DNA of 64,000 nt from Robertmurraya dakarensis (lineage in GTDB: Bacteria > Bacillota > Bacilli > Bacillales > Cytobacillaceae): contig NZ_LT707409.1 of assembly GCF_900156875.1 (NCBI RefSeq), forward strand, positions 2,003,957 through 2,067,956, read 5' to 3'. Both the position numbers and the translations under genes were made by a program. Shown here one piece after another: positions 47,368-58,124 of the stretch. The notes under the pieces were generated by a model that was given only the letters and a program-made list of their open reading frames with translations, was not told the origin of the DNA and ran no database searches. The stretch's first letter is position 1; the number at the start of each line of letters is the position of its first letter.

Positions 47368-48402
47368 CTATCGAGTGTCTTCTAATAAATTGGTTAGGTC
47401 TTCCATCTCATTTGTTTTCCCACGCGACATAAGGGAATCTACTTCATCTTTTGGACTGCCGTTGTTAAATAAGACATTGTATAACGCCTCTGTGATCGGC
47501 ATCGTGACCCCATATTTCTCAGCAAGCTGGAATGCCGCTTTTGTTGTTCTTACTCCCTCAACGACCATTCCCATGCTCTCCAGCACTTCTTCTAAGTTGT
47601 GCCCCTTACCTAATAAATTACCTGCCCGCCAATTTCGAGAGTGAACGCTTGTACAAGTCACAATCAAATCACCGATTCCTGTCAAGCCTGCAAATGTTAG
47701 CGGGCTTGCACCCATTCTCGTCCCCAAACGAGCGATTTCAGCTAATCCTCTCGTTATTAAGGCTGCTTTCGCATTATCTCCATATCCTAACCCGTCAGTA
47801 ATCCCGGCCGCTAATGCGATGATATTTTTTAAAGCACCGCCAATTTCCACACCGATAAGATCCGGATTCGTGTATACCCGGAAATTTGTATTCATAAATA
47901 AATCCTGAACGTTCTCTGCCGCCTTCATATTCTTTGATGAAACAGTGACAGTTGTAGGATGCCGCAAGCTCACTTCTTCAGCATGACTAGGTCCTGAAAG
48001 TACAACTACATCCTTTAATTGTTCTTTAGGCATTTCCTCTTCAATCATTTCAGAGATTCGAAGCAGACTGTCAGGTTCAATTCCTTTACTGACATGTACA
48101 ATCGTTAATGGCATCTCAATTACCTTGCATACCTTTTTTAGTACTTCCCGAATAGCTTTAGTTGGCACAGCCAAAATAATCGTTTCAATTTCTGTTAAAG
48201 CCTCATGCAAAGAAGAATACCCCACGATATTTTGCGGCAATGAAATTTCTGGCAGGTACCTTGAATTTGTATGGAATTGATTTATTTCTTGTACTTGTGT
48301 TGGGTTATGACTCCAAAGGCGGACTTCATGACCATTATCCGCAAGAACAAGTGCAAGAGCAGTCCCCCAGCTTCCAGCACCAATTACAGTAATTTTTTCC
48401 AT
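47368..48402 (-). CDS. gpsA: Glycerol-3-phosphate dehydrogenase [NAD(P)+]
   Basis: 344-residue GpsA, making sn-glycerol 3-phosphate from DHAP for phospholipids. [21 protein letters not shown] nucleotide motif, [53 protein letters not shown]-type core (seen as [17 protein letters not shown] with the catalytic Lys), and [14 protein letters not shown]. Ends NLLEDTR. ATG at 48402 after AAAGGTGTG. Cotranscribed after der. Confidence 0.97.
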   Translation of the reverse strand: MEKITVIGAGSWGTALALVLADNGHEVRLWSHNPTQVQEINQFHTNSRYLPEISLPQNIVGYSSLHEALTEIETIILAVPTKAIREVLKKVCKVIEMPLTIVHVSKGIEPDSLLRISEMIEEEMPKEQLKDVVVLSGPSHAEEVSLRHPTTVTVSSKNMKAAENVQDLFMNTNFRVYTNPDLIGVEIGGALKNIIALAAGITDGLGYGDNAKAALITRGLAEIARLGTRMGASPLTFAGLTGIGDLIVTCTSVHSRNWRAGNLLGKGHNLEEVLESMGMVVEGVRTTKAAFQLAEKYGVTMPITEALYNVLFNNGSPKDEVDSLMSRGKTNEMEDLTNLLEDTR

Positions 48403-48443
48403 AAAAACACACCTTTTCAACGGAACTTTACTTTATTATCTTA

Positions 48444-49754
48444 TTACTTTCTCTCTCGAGCAATAATCTTTATGGGTGTCCCTTCAAAACCAAAGGCATC
48501 ACGAATTCTATTTTCTAAAAATCGCAGATATGAAAAATGCATTAACTCCGGATCATTAACAAAAACAACAAATGTAGGAGGCTTTACAGCTACTTGTGTT
48601 GTGTAGTAGATTTTCAGTCGTTTTCCTTTATCCGTAGGAGTTGGGTTCATCGCTACAGCATCCATGATAATATCATTTAAAACGCTTGTTTCCACTCTTC
48701 TTGCATGATTATCACTAGCGATATCAATCATTGGAATTAATGTATGTATGCGTTTTTTTGTTTTTGCTGATAAAAAGACAATTGGAGCATAATCCAAAAA
48801 CAGAAAATGTTCGCGAATGTTACGTTCAAAATCTTTCATCGTCTTTTCATCTTTCTCGACCGCATCCCATTTATTCACTACAATAACAATCGCTCTGCCT
48901 GCTTCATGCGCATAACCTGCAATTTTCTTATCCTGCTCAATAATCCCCTCTTCACCATCTAGGACAACTAAGACAACATCGGAGCGTTCAATTGCTCTCA
49001 ATGCTCTGAGCACACTATATTTCTCGGTACTTTCGTAAACCTTGCCTTTCTTTCGCATACCAGCTGTATCAATAATGACGTAATCCTGTCCATTCACTTT
49101 AACCATTGAGTCAATCGCATCTCTGGTTGTTCCTGCAATATTACTAACAATTACACGTTCTTCCCCTAAGATGGCATTTACAAGTGAGGATTTCCCAACA
49201 TTTGGACGGCCGATAAGTGAAAACTTAATGACATCATCGTCATAACGGTCCTTCTCATCCTTTGGAAAATGTTTGGCAGCCTCATCAAGAAGGTCACCTA
49301 AACCAAGTCCATGCGCACCTGAAATCGGAAATGGTTCCCCGAAGCCAAGTGAATAGAAATCATAAATTTGATCTCTCATATCGGGATTATCAATTTTATT
49401 CACTGCCAATACAATCGGTTTTTTAGCCTTATAAAGTATTTTCGCTACTTCTTCATCAGCAGCGGTTACACCTTCTCGGCCATTTGTTAAAAAGATAATG
49501 ACATCTGCTTCATCAATGGCAATCTCTGCTTGTTGACGGATCTGCTCCAGGAAAGGCTCATCCCCAATATCAATTCCACCCGTGTCAATGATATTGAAAT
49601 CATGAGTAAGCCATTCTGCTGAACTATATATCCGATCCCTTGTCACACCTGGTATATCTTCTACAATGGAGATTCGTTCTCCTACAATTCGATTGAAAAT
49701 CGTTGATTTTCCTACGTTCGGACGTCCAACAATGGCTACTACTGGTTTCACCAT
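48444..49754 (-). CDS. der: Ribosome-assembly GTPase Der (EngA)
   Basis: 436-residue GTPase with two tandem G domains, needed for 50S assembly. First domain: [27 protein letters not shown]. Second: [37 protein letters not shown]-terminal KH-like domain ([30 protein letters not shown]) follows. Essential in Bacillus. ATG at 49754 ([10 protein letters not shown]) after AAAGGGTGATG; an upstream in-frame Met lacks a site. Confidence 0.97.
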   Translation of the reverse strand: MVKPVVAIVGRPNVGKSTIFNRIVGERISIVEDIPGVTRDRIYSSAEWLTHDFNIIDTGGIDIGDEPFLEQIRQQAEIAIDEADVIIFLTNGREGVTAADEEVAKILYKAKKPIVLAVNKIDNPDMRDQIYDFYSLGFGEPFPISGAHGLGLGDLLDEAAKHFPKDEKDRYDDDVIKFSLIGRPNVGKSSLVNAILGEERVIVSNIAGTTRDAIDSMVKVNGQDYVIIDTAGMRKKGKVYESTEKYSVLRALRAIERSDVVLVVLDGEEGIIEQDKKIAGYAHEAGRAIVIVVNKWDAVEKDEKTMKDFERNIREHFLFLDYAPIVFLSAKTKKRIHTLIPMIDIASDNHARRVETSVLNDIIMDAVAMNPTPTDKGKRLKIYYTTQVAVKPPTFVVFVNDPELMHFSYLRFLENRIRDAFGFEGTPIKIIARERK

Positions 49755-49861
49755 GAACATCACCCTTTCTATCTTTATTCCCAATTCATATTTTACCTTT
49801 AGTTCATGTTATTAAAATTGTTTCAAGACAAATAAATAAATTTTTCTTTCATGAGTAAAAG

Positions 49862-49886
49862 AAACCCTTCTTATATAGAAGGGTCC
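49862..49886 (-). terminator. Terminator of the yphA-yphB unit
   Basis: ACCCTTCT / AGAAGGGT arms with ATATA loop, followed on the minus strand by TTCTTTT. Confidence 0.75.
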
Positions 49887-49936
49887 AACTTTATTATACT
49901 ATCAAAGTGAATTCTTCCAATCAAGGAAAAAGCTGC

Positions 49937-50122
49937 TTAGTGTTTTACAATCACATACGTTTCTTTCGTTAATGCATGGGCGATGCCATCTAGGATTGCT
50001 TCTAAATTCGCTGTAATCGTCTCCATTTCCTCTACACTATCACAATGAAATACAGCTGTACCACTAGGTACTTTCTTCGGATTAATCGTAATAATAGCAA
50101 GTATGTACTTATCTATCGACAT
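49937..50122 (-). CDS. Small capping subunit associated with YIEGIA protein
   Basis: 61-residue protein MSIDKYILAIIT..., with TAVFHCDSVEEMETITANLEAILDGIAHALTKET, a compact alpha/beta fold with no membrane segment. NCBI annotates proteins of this type next to YIEGIA genes as a capping complex subunit for YIEGIA; the assignment here rests on size, sequence impression and adjacency. The start is one base past the yphB stop, with GAGGAGGG inside yphB, so it is translated with it. Biochemical role not known. Confidence 0.7.
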   Translation of the reverse strand: MSIDKYILAIITINPKKVPSGTAVFHCDSVEEMETITANLEAILDGIAHALTKETYVIVKH

Positions 50123-50123
50123 A

Positions 50124-51014
50124 TCATTGATTTCCCTCCTCTTTCATATTCCGTTCCGTCGGCATTCTAATGGCATTTTCAAGTGTAGGGACTTTTCCAA
50201 TGATCTCGATTGCTTTTTCCACATCCTTATGCTGTGGAAGGACAAAAACCCCCACTCGTCCGTCATCTAAATCCCTTTTTGCCAAAGGAACAAGAGCTGG
50301 CGTACCCGAGTCTCTATACACCCCGAGTGCAGTGGAGACATCATGGAGAATAGCTTGCCTTTGACCTAAATTAGCAATGGTTGACCTTGCATTAAAATTT
50401 TTTGGTTTCAAGATAAAGCCCATCCCATATCTTAGGACCTCTTCTTGCCTTGCTGGTAACCCAATATTCATAATATAGATATTATCTACATATAACCCAG
50501 CTCCATCAAACCGGGGCTCTACAAATTCAATCTCAACAATATCGTCTAATCTTCCCCCAGACATTAATTTTTTCGAAACAAAAAATGTAATAACCCCCGC
50601 AGCTAAACCTACCCAAATATTAAAAAGTAAATAACCGAGTGTACTGACTAGTGAGCTTAAAATCACTAAATAATTTCTGCTCTCAAACGCGATGGCAATT
50701 CCTTCAATATAGGTTTTCCCTCTAGGAACCAGCTCATAACTGTCTAGCTCGGCTAATGTGTTTCTCTCCATATTCCGAACTTCCCTAAATTGAGATGCCG
50801 CAATTGTCAAAAAAGTAACAGCAGTAAAATCTTCTTCAAGAATGGATGGAACAACCAATGTTCCTAGCCCCGCAGCAATAAAACCCAATGCCACATGAAT
50901 GATTTTTCCATGCAGATAAGTGGGATATTGACGGTAATCTGTTCTTAACATAAAAATCCTTGTCAAGGTTCCAATAACAACCCCAAAGATTATCGGTAGT
51001 GTATACTCACTCAT
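50124..51014 (-). CDS. yphB: YIEGIA family membrane protein YphB
   Basis: 296-residue protein with two or three membrane helices in its first half and another at ~125-145. It contains the defining KTYIEGIAIAFESRNYL motif near residue 95, HVALGFIAAGLGTLVVPSILEEDFTAV, FREVRNMERNTLAELD and a soluble C-terminus (GVFVLPQHKDVEKAIEIIGKVP). The family is restricted to spore-forming Firmicutes, which suggests a sporulation role, but none is shown here. It overlaps yphA by ATGA and is followed by the small subunit gene. Confidence 0.85.
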   Translation of the reverse strand: MSEYTLPIIFGVVIGTLTRIFMLRTDYRQYPTYLHGKIIHVALGFIAAGLGTLVVPSILEEDFTAVTFLTIAASQFREVRNMERNTLAELDSYELVPRGKTYIEGIAIAFESRNYLVILSSLVSTLGYLLFNIWVGLAAGVITFFVSKKLMSGGRLDDIVEIEFVEPRFDGAGLYVDNIYIMNIGLPARQEEVLRYGMGFILKPKNFNARSTIANLGQRQAILHDVSTALGVYRDSGTPALVPLAKRDLDDGRVGVFVLPQHKDVEKAIEIIGKVPTLENAIRMPTERNMKEEGNQ

Positions 51015-51616
51015 GATTGTTTTTGTTTCTCCCCTTCTTGTTGACTAAAATATTGTTCAAAGAAAACAGATACAAATTTAAACCCGCTGATAATAAGCAG
51101 AAACGCCAAGCTAAGTGCCAAAACATCTAAAAATTGCATAGAACCAATTGGGTACGAGAAGGAAAATTTTCTTAACAGGAATCCATATAAAATATCCCCA
51201 TGAATTGCACCGGCGACTAACGTTATCAGCCTCTGCTCTATATATTGGTGCATAATAATCACTAAATACACTAACAGAGCTGCCAGCATCCAGCTTCGGT
51301 TGAAGATTACCCAAACTGGATCATACAATTCAAATAATAGAAATGTTGCATATGATATCATCACAATAAAAGATGTAAAAATAACATATAATCTCCTCCC
51401 CGTTGTTTGCTTGGCAATCACAGCATATGTTACTAAAAGCACAAAAACAGTTGTCATGGATATTTCAAAGTCCAGCAAAACAATGGAATTTAAGGATAGA
51501 ATAATGGCAATGAGCAGATAAAGAGATATTTTCAAACGTTTTATATGCCGATTCATAAAAAAGGTAGATATAATCCAGAACAACCAAAAAAGCCAATAAA
51601 AGTAAATGCCTTCCAC
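51011..51616 (-). CDS. yphA: YphA-like polytopic membrane protein
   Basis: 201-residue integral membrane protein with about six hydrophobic helices, starting VEGIYFYWLFWLFWIISTFF and containing RHIKRLKISLYLLIAIILSLN and VYLVIIMHQYIEQRLITLVAGAIHGDILYG. Function unknown. Start is GTG at 51616 with a near-perfect AGGAGGTGTAGGC; the ATG at 51640 precedes that site. First of three overlapping genes with yphB and the small subunit. Confidence 0.78.
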   Translation of the reverse strand: MEGIYFYWLFWLFWIISTFFMNRHIKRLKISLYLLIAIILSLNSIVLLDFEISMTTVFVLLVTYAVIAKQTTGRRLYVIFTSFIVMISYATFLLFELYDPVWVIFNRSWMLAALLVYLVIIMHQYIEQRLITLVAGAIHGDILYGFLLRKFSFSYPIGSMQFLDVLALSLAFLLIISGFKFVSVFFEQYFSQQEGEKQKQS

Positions 51617-51721
51617 GCCTACACCTCCTATCATTTCCATTATGGCTCATGCTTATGTACTTTAACCTGATGATGAATAATCTTTTATAAATGAACCATG
51701 TTAAAGTAAGGAGGTGTGCAA

Positions 51722-51865
51722 ATGGGAAAAGATCGTCAAACAAGAAAATTAAAAAAAGAAGGCCGTGTTGAGTCGGATCGAGATCAGGCTCTCCATTATC
51801 CAGGATCAACAAAAATGTCAAGCCCTGAAGAAGCACGATCATTGAATGATAATAAATATAGTTAA
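51722..51865 (+). CDS. ypzI: YpzI family small protein
   Basis: A 47-residue gene, MGKDRQTRKLKKEGRVESDRDQ..., with ALHYPGSTKMSSPEEARSLND; it matches the YpzI family (44 residues in B. subtilis). Very charged, no membrane segment, function unknown; small proteins of this kind are often spore-associated. AGGAGGTGTGCAA precedes the ATG. Plus strand, divergent from yphA and convergent with fni, sharing a terminator. Confidence 0.85.
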   Translation: MGKDRQTRKLKKEGRVESDRDQALHYPGSTKMSSPEEARSLNDNKYS

Positions 51866-51892
51866 AACCTCATGAAATTAATTAGACAAAGA

Positions 51893-51934
51893 AAAAAGCT
51901 CTAACGCATTGATGAATGCGCCAGAGCTTTTTCT

Positions 51935-51936
<2 letters not shown>
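51893..51936. terminator. Bidirectional terminator between ypzI and fni
   Basis: AAAGCTCT / AGAGCTTT outer arms with a second GCGCATT-type inner pairing (CGCATT/AATGCG), A-run before and TTTTTCTTT after. Confidence 0.85.
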
Positions 51937-52996
<1,060 letters not shown>

Positions 52997-54136
52997 TTAT
53001 TTTTTTAAATTCTTTAATTGATCTCCAATCATTTCACCTAACTGGAACCCTTTTGTTTCCTCTGGCATTTCATAATCCGTAAAGTTATCCGGCTCTTTTT
53101 CTTCCAGCTCTTTAATGCTTAAAGAAAGACGTTGATCCTCTTCATTTACATCAAGAACTTTAACTTTAACATCCTGACCTTCTTGAAGTACTTCATGAGG
53201 AGTACCGATATGTTTATGAGAAATTTGAGAAATGTGTACCAAACCTTCAACAGCAGGGAATACTTCCACAAATGCACCGTATGGTACGAGGCGCTTCACA
53301 ACTCCGTCAAGCACAGCCCCTTTTGGTGCTTTTTCAGAGATATTTGCCCATGGTCCAGGTAATGTTTCTTTAATGGACAACGAAATTCTTTCATTATCAC
53401 GATCAACTTGAAGAACTTTAACTTGAACCTTTTGACCTTCTTCCACTACATCTGATGGCTTTTCAACATGTTCATGAGACAATTGTGAAATATGAACAAG
53501 CCCATCTATGCCGCCGATATCAACGAATGCACCAAAGTCCGTAATTCTTTGTACGGTTCCATCCAAGACTTGACCCGCTTCAAGAGAATCAAGGATAGCT
53601 GATTTTTGTTTCCCTTTCTCCTCTTCAACCACTGCACGGTGCGAGAGAATCAAGCGATTTTTCTCTTGGTCTACTTCAATAATTTTAAATGTCAGTACAC
53701 GGCCTTTATAATCAGAAAAATCTTCAACGAAGTGTGCTTCAACTAATGAAGCTGGAACAAATCCTCTTACACCCAGATCTACCACTAGACCGCCTTTTAC
53801 AACATCCTTTATTTCAGCTTCAAACACTTCACCTGTCTCAAACTTTTGCTGAAGCTCATCCCATGCTTTTTTAGCATCCACTTTTCTTTTAGACAAAATT
53901 AAAGCTTCTTCTTCTACTTTTAATACTTCTAATTCTAATTCATCGCCTTCAGAAACAGCATCACTTGCTTTCTCCACATGTAAACTAGATAGTTCACTAA
54001 TCGGTATGATCCCATCAAGCTTGCTGTCTTGAATATTAACGATAACCTGTTTTTCTTCTACTTTTGTAACTTGACCCTTTACACTGTCACCAATCTCAAA
54101 ATTCTTAACCTCTACTTGATTCATCTCTTCGGACAT
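52997..54136 (-). CDS. rpsA: S1-domain protein, ribosomal protein S1 homologue (YpfD)
   Basis: 379-residue protein with four S1 RNA-binding repeats at about 15-85, 100-170, 185-255 and 270-345 (GDSVKGQVTKVEEKQV, GEVFEAEIKDVVKGGLVVDLG, GQVLDGTVQRITDFGAFVDIG, GAVLDGVVKRLVPYGAFVEV). It is shorter than E. coli S1 and, in Bacillus, is not essential; an RNA-binding or translation role is likely. GGAGGAGTACAT precedes the ATG. Operon with fni downstream and plsC/cmk upstream. Confidence 0.95.
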   Translation of the reverse strand: MSEEMNQVEVKNFEIGDSVKGQVTKVEEKQVIVNIQDSKLDGIIPISELSSLHVEKASDAVSEGDELELEVLKVEEEALILSKRKVDAKKAWDELQQKFETGEVFEAEIKDVVKGGLVVDLGVRGFVPASLVEAHFVEDFSDYKGRVLTFKIIEVDQEKNRLILSHRAVVEEEKGKQKSAILDSLEAGQVLDGTVQRITDFGAFVDIGGIDGLVHISQLSHEHVEKPSDVVEEGQKVQVKVLQVDRDNERISLSIKETLPGPWANISEKAPKGAVLDGVVKRLVPYGAFVEVFPAVEGLVHISQISHKHIGTPHEVLQEGQDVKVKVLDVNEEDQRLSLSIKELEEKEPDNFTDYEMPEETKGFQLGEMIGDQLKNLKK

Positions 54137-54256
54137 ATGTACTCCTCCTTAATCCAATGACTACTCTATAATAGTTTAGCTCAAGTAAAAACACGAGTCT
54201 CTTTTAATAAACTTCTTATAAATAAGCACTTTTGTCAAGCAAATACATCTTTGAAT

Positions 54257-54844
54257 CTACCTATGCTTATTTATTAGTTCTCCTATTTCCGCCATGATGA
54301 TTTCAGTTGCTTCCTCTGCCGAAACCTTTTTTTGACGGAGTTCAGCCATATCAATCGGCTTCCCATAAACAACCTTCAACCTAGAAAAGGCTTTATATGG
54401 GCCGATAATAGCACAAGGCACGACGTCGGCATCTGTTCTTAACGCGAAGAAACCGGCACCTGCAAGCCCTTTGCCTAATTCACCTGTTTTACTTCGAGTC
54501 CCCTCAGGAAACAACCCTAACACTTTTCCCTCTTTTAAGATCGCTAAACCTTTCCTTAATGCCTCCCTGTCACTCATTCCCCTTTTCACAGGGAAGGCAT
54601 TCAAATGAGGGAGCAGCTTCCCAAGTGCAGGGACGGAGAAAAGTTCATCTTTCGCCATGAAGTGGATTGGTCTTGGGGCTGTTATTCCAACGATTGGGGG
54701 ATCGAAATTGTGAATATGATTCGTACAAAGAAGCACTCCCCCTTCTTTAGGGATATTTTCTCTTCCTATTACTTCCATTCGGTAGATCGGCTTCATGAAT
54801 CCATATACAACCGATCTGGCAAATGCATATATAGACAACTTCAT
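54257..54844 (-). CDS. plsC: 1-acyl-sn-glycerol-3-phosphate acyltransferase
   Basis: 195-residue PlsC-type acyltransferase making phosphatidic acid at the membrane. The H-x4-D motif is in [10 protein letters not shown] (His43, Asp48), [16 protein letters not shown], and FPEGTRSK (112-119). One weak N-terminal membrane helix. It overlaps the cmk stop by ATGA, so the two are coupled. In B. subtilis the plsC gene is elsewhere; the cmk-plsC-rpsA arrangement is found in other Bacillaceae. Confidence 0.95.
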   Translation of the reverse strand: MKLSIYAFARSVVYGFMKPIYRMEVIGRENIPKEGGVLLCTNHIHNFDPPIVGITAPRPIHFMAKDELFSVPALGKLLPHLNAFPVKRGMSDREALRKGLAILKEGKVLGLFPEGTRSKTGELGKGLAGAGFFALRTDADVVPCAIIGPYKAFSRLKVVYGKPIDMAELRQKKVSAEEATEIIMAEIGELINKHR

Positions 54845-55512
54845 CGTATCCTTTCCAAAGCTAAATCCATGATTTCTTCGACTACTTGGTCAATTGTCTT
54901 CGATGTGGTGTCTATTTCAACAGCATCGACAGCTTTTTTTAATGGAGCCACTTCACGTTCCGAATCCAGTTTGTCACGATTAGCAATTTCTTCTTTCAAT
55001 GTCTCTAGATCTGCAGGAAAACCTTTCAGTTGATTTTCTTTAAATCTACGTAGAGCACGTTCTTCAACGCTTGCTAATAGAAAGACCTTTACCTCTGCGC
55101 CTGGGAGGACATGTGTCCCGATGTCCCTGCCGTCCATGACAACTCCGCCGTTTGCAGCTAAGCTTTTCTGCCTCTTCACCATTTCTTCTCGAATCAGTCT
55201 ATGCTTTGCTACAATCGATACAGTATTTGTAACCTCTGAATTTCTAATTTCTGCAGTTACATTATTGCCATTCACATAGACAAGCTGTCCCTCCTTGCTA
55301 GGTTCCAGCTTGATAGTAGTGTCATCTAAAACGCTCATTAACTCAGCTTCATTCTGGAGGTCCACTTTCTTTTGTATCGCTAGGTAAGTTAACCCTCTAT
55401 ACATGGCACCTGTATCTACATAAATATAACCTAATTTACTGGCAACAATTTTCGCAACGGTACTTTTCCCTGCAGCAGCAGGTCCATCTATAGCAATAGA
55501 AATTCTTTTCAT
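54841..55512 (-). CDS. cmk: Cytidylate kinase
   Basis: 223-residue CMP/dCMP kinase. P-loop [18 protein letters not shown] (about 6-23), [30 protein letters not shown], and the lid region [13 protein letters not shown]. Full length. ATG at 55512 after AGGAGGAACT. First gene of cmk-plsC-rpsA-fni. Confidence 0.97.
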   Translation of the reverse strand: MKRISIAIDGPAAAGKSTVAKIVASKLGYIYVDTGAMYRGLTYLAIQKKVDLQNEAELMSVLDDTTIKLEPSKEGQLVYVNGNNVTAEIRNSEVTNTVSIVAKHRLIREEMVKRQKSLAANGGVVMDGRDIGTHVLPGAEVKVFLLASVEERALRRFKENQLKGFPADLETLKEEIANRDKLDSEREVAPLKKAVDAVEIDTTSKTIDQVVEEIMDLALERIR

Positions 55513-55665
55513 AGTTCCTCCTAGTAATTTCAATGGATGTATGTGTTATTCTAGTATTTTCTGCTCCCACCTCATTACTGCCATAATCATAAAATCTCCA
55601 ACTTTATTTTACCATATGTAGCCATATTCAACTTAGTAGTAAGTACATTTTTTATTAATTTACAC

Positions 55666-55695
55666 AAAAAAAGCAGGAGTAACCTGCTTTTTATC
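55666..55695 (-). terminator. Terminator after ypfB
   Basis: AAAGCAGG / CCTGCTTT arms with TTACT loop, followed on the minus strand by TTTTGTG. Confidence 0.8.
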
Positions 55696-55720
55696 TTAAA
55701 ATTACTATTATGAGCTGCTC

Positions 55721-55912
55721 TCATTCCTTATCTTGGCTGCCATTAAACACTTGCAGCAGTTCTGAGAAATTATTTTCCGTTACCCCCTCGTACTGCGTAA
55801 TCTCTTTTAACTCTGGAAATGTATTTAACCTGTGAAAGAAAAATTGCGTGACCAGTAGAAAAACGAACTGAACAATAATTATTTTGATAATAATCCTTTC
55901 TATCGTCTTCAT
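55721..55912 (-). CDS. ypfB: YpfB (DUF5359) small membrane protein
   Basis: 63-residue protein with one N-terminal membrane helix (about 6-26, RIIIKIIIVQFVFLLVTQFFF) and a short polar tail, DUF5359/YpfB family, function unknown. GGAGGTTAT precedes the ATG. It lies between motI and cmk, the same position as in B. subtilis, and ends at a terminator. Confidence 0.82.
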   Translation of the reverse strand: MKTIERIIIKIIIVQFVFLLVTQFFFHRLNTFPELKEITQYEGVTENNFSELLQVFNGSQDKE

Positions 55913-55981
55913 ATAACCTCCAAATGCTAACGGCTTCTATCGTTATCATTATCGGTGGTCCTAGACGAGATTATTCACATT

Positions 55982-56635
55982 CTATAATCCTTTTTTACGA
56001 ATCATCAACTGTCTGTCAAAAGTAAACCGCAGCAGCATCTGCCGGTCATTTGGACTTACTTCTAAAAATTGTATCGAAACTTTATTTCTTCTTTCATCTA
56101 AAGGAATCACCCTCACGATTTTACTGTGAAATTGCTGATAGTGATATTCTCCATTCTGCATAGGCAAGACAAGCCAGCAGTTTATTTTCATACCTGAGTT
56201 TAAATTAATCTTATTGGAAGTAATAATTGCTGCACCGCCAGCACTTATATCATCAGTGACCGTTACAAACGGCTTGAATTCAAAACTGGTTGGATGAACG
56301 GCAATATCCACTGATGTTTCTACCCTGACATATTGACGGCGCTGAATTTTAATATATCGTTCACTGCCAGGATCACTTAAGATTAACATTGGAATATTTT
56401 GCTTGACTCTTCCCAGTACCTCTGTTTCAAATAAGTAGACAGAGCCCGTTTTGTCAACAAAGGAACATTTTAACTGTGTACCATCTATTAAGAAGGCTGT
56501 TTTATTCGTTTGTAAATTGATCGGATAATCTATATACAGATGCTGGCCCTTTCTTTCTGCAAGCTTGCATTTATATTTTTCAAGTTTATCACTGAACTTC
56601 ACTTCAAGGGTTAAAACGTCACCGATATTTATCAT
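55982..56635 (-). CDS. motI: Cyclic-di-GMP-binding PilZ protein, flagellar brake (MotI/YpfA)
   Basis: 217-residue protein with a YcgR-like N-domain (INIGDVLTLEVKFSDKLEKY) and a C-terminal PilZ domain. The c-di-GMP motifs are IQRRQYVRVETS (RxxxR) and DISAGGAAIIT (D/NxSxxG). In B. subtilis MotI/DgrA binds c-di-GMP and disengages the flagellar stator MotA. Start at 56635 is supported by GGAAAGTG. Together with cheR this fits a motile cell. Confidence 0.9.
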   Translation of the reverse strand: MINIGDVLTLEVKFSDKLEKYKCKLAERKGQHLYIDYPINLQTNKTAFLIDGTQLKCSFVDKTGSVYLFETEVLGRVKQNIPMLILSDPGSERYIKIQRRQYVRVETSVDIAVHPTSFEFKPFVTVTDDISAGGAAIITSNKINLNSGMKINCWLVLPMQNGEYHYQQFHSKIVRVIPLDERRNKVSIQFLEVSPNDRQMLLRFTFDRQLMIRKKGL

Positions 56636-56713
56636 CACTATCACACTTTCCATTAATTCAAAAATCATACTATTTTACTATATTATGCCATGACTTCTAA
56701 GACATTCGCAATA

Positions 56714-56749
56714 TAAAAAAAAGCTGTCGAGGGATCCCGACAGCTTTTT
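56714..56749 (-). terminator. Terminator of sleB-ypeB
   Basis: Twelve-base arms AAAAAGCTGTCG / CGACAGCTTTTT around a GGGATCCCT loop, followed on the minus strand by TTTATATTG. Confidence 0.9.
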
Positions 56750-56761
56750 ACGCAGCAAACT

Positions 56762-58111
56762 TTAAACTACATCTTCATAAACAGGTTCTGCATTCTGCAA
56801 TTTTTCTACTTTCTCTTCAACACCACTTTCAGCATTAATGAAAATTCGGTATGTGTCATTTCCTAATGTCCCTAAGATCTCATGGCAGAGAACTTCTTCA
56901 TTTAAATCATTTACGATGACAGCCAGTCCTTCTTGCATGACCTTAACATTCGGGTTAATTTCTTTCCTAGCTTGCTGTGCTGTAAGGGCTGGCTTAGGTA
57001 CTTCGCGAACATGATGAGATTTTAAGTATTCATCAGCCGAAAAACCAATTATACTGCCATTATCAAGAGCAACCTTTACATGTATCGCATCAGGGTAGAC
57101 GCGGACATCATTCTCATTCGTAACAAAGGTAAATACACCGACATTATCATATTGAGTGCTTTCGAATAAATCTAAATTCTCAAAATCATTATCTTTTAAA
57201 AATTTAACTGCTTTATTGCTAGCTTCATTCAAGCTTATTTTCTGCTGGTCCACTTCCCTTGATAGAAGGTACCAGATAGGATAGCCGCCTTTTTTAGTTA
57301 TGTCCATGTTTGCATCTTGTTTTGTCTTTTTGTTTGTAATGGCAACACTGTAGAAACCAAAATCCGAGCCCTTTCCATTTTCTGTTACCTTTACTTCCGC
57401 GTTTTCGCCAAATCCGCTGTATTTCCTTGCTATTTGTGCTGCTTCTTTTTCCGTTATAGCTTCACCTTCTAGATACTTATACTGATCATCATCCTTTTGC
57501 ATATTGACAAAAGTTGGACCCATCTCTGAATCAGAATAACTCTCAACTGTTTTTTCAACGGTCTTAAATCCATCAATAATCGTATTGTCTAGCGGCTGCT
57601 CCTCTGAGGCAAGGGCTAGCTCTACATCCATCCAGCGCAGATTATTCTCAAGTACCATATGCTGAACGGTTCTTAATTCTTTTTGAATATCCGCAGATTG
57701 CTCGTACAGCCCTGTTAGTGTTTTATATTCTTCATCTGTTAACGGTTCTTTATCTAGGTCACGAACTGCTGTACGATAACTAAAGTCTCCAATTTTCGCT
57801 AAGAATTCTTCTGTTTTATTAAAAGGCAGTAAAGTCAATGGAAGTTGACCTACGTCATTATGGGCTTGGGATGTTATTCTCCAAACTTCAGCCAGTGTTG
57901 GTGAAAGAGACTGTCTGGAATTCATCGCCAATGTGGTTCCAATCTTGTCATGAAGCAAATCAATTTCATAAGTTAAATCATGAAAAGCTCTTTGGTAGTT
58001 GTTTTCTGCATTAATTAAAATAGCATTTTTCTCCCTATGCTCCTGGTAGCCCCAAAATGCTGTACCAGCAACTCCCAAAACTAATATTCCTATTAGAATT
58101 CCTCTAAGCAT
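56762..58111 (-). CDS. ypeB: Germination protein YpeB
   Basis: 449-residue YpeB, required with SleB in the forespore and spore inner membrane; each stabilises the other. N-terminal membrane helix (LRGILIGILVLGVAGTAFWGY), a helical N-domain, then C-terminal PepSY-like repeats (EKEAAQIARKYSG, NEASNKAVKFLKDN, ALTAQQARKEINP). Length equals the B. subtilis protein. The ATG at 58111 follows AGAGGTGAG; the longer frame would overlap sleB. Second gene of sleB-ypeB. Confidence 0.96.
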   Translation of the reverse strand: MLRGILIGILVLGVAGTAFWGYQEHREKNAILINAENNYQRAFHDLTYEIDLLHDKIGTTLAMNSRQSLSPTLAEVWRITSQAHNDVGQLPLTLLPFNKTEEFLAKIGDFSYRTAVRDLDKEPLTDEEYKTLTGLYEQSADIQKELRTVQHMVLENNLRWMDVELALASEEQPLDNTIIDGFKTVEKTVESYSDSEMGPTFVNMQKDDDQYKYLEGEAITEKEAAQIARKYSGFGENAEVKVTENGKGSDFGFYSVAITNKKTKQDANMDITKKGGYPIWYLLSREVDQQKISLNEASNKAVKFLKDNDFENLDLFESTQYDNVGVFTFVTNENDVRVYPDAIHVKVALDNGSIIGFSADEYLKSHHVREVPKPALTAQQARKEINPNVKVMQEGLAVIVNDLNEEVLCHEILGTLGNDTYRIFINAESGVEEKVEKLQNAEPVYEDVV

Positions 58112-58124
58112 TGTACTCACCTCT

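Noticed and set aside
47240-47420. Frameshifted C-terminal extension of gpsA
   Set aside because: GpsA already has full family length and a normal end; the downstream frame is more likely a separate ORF or noise.
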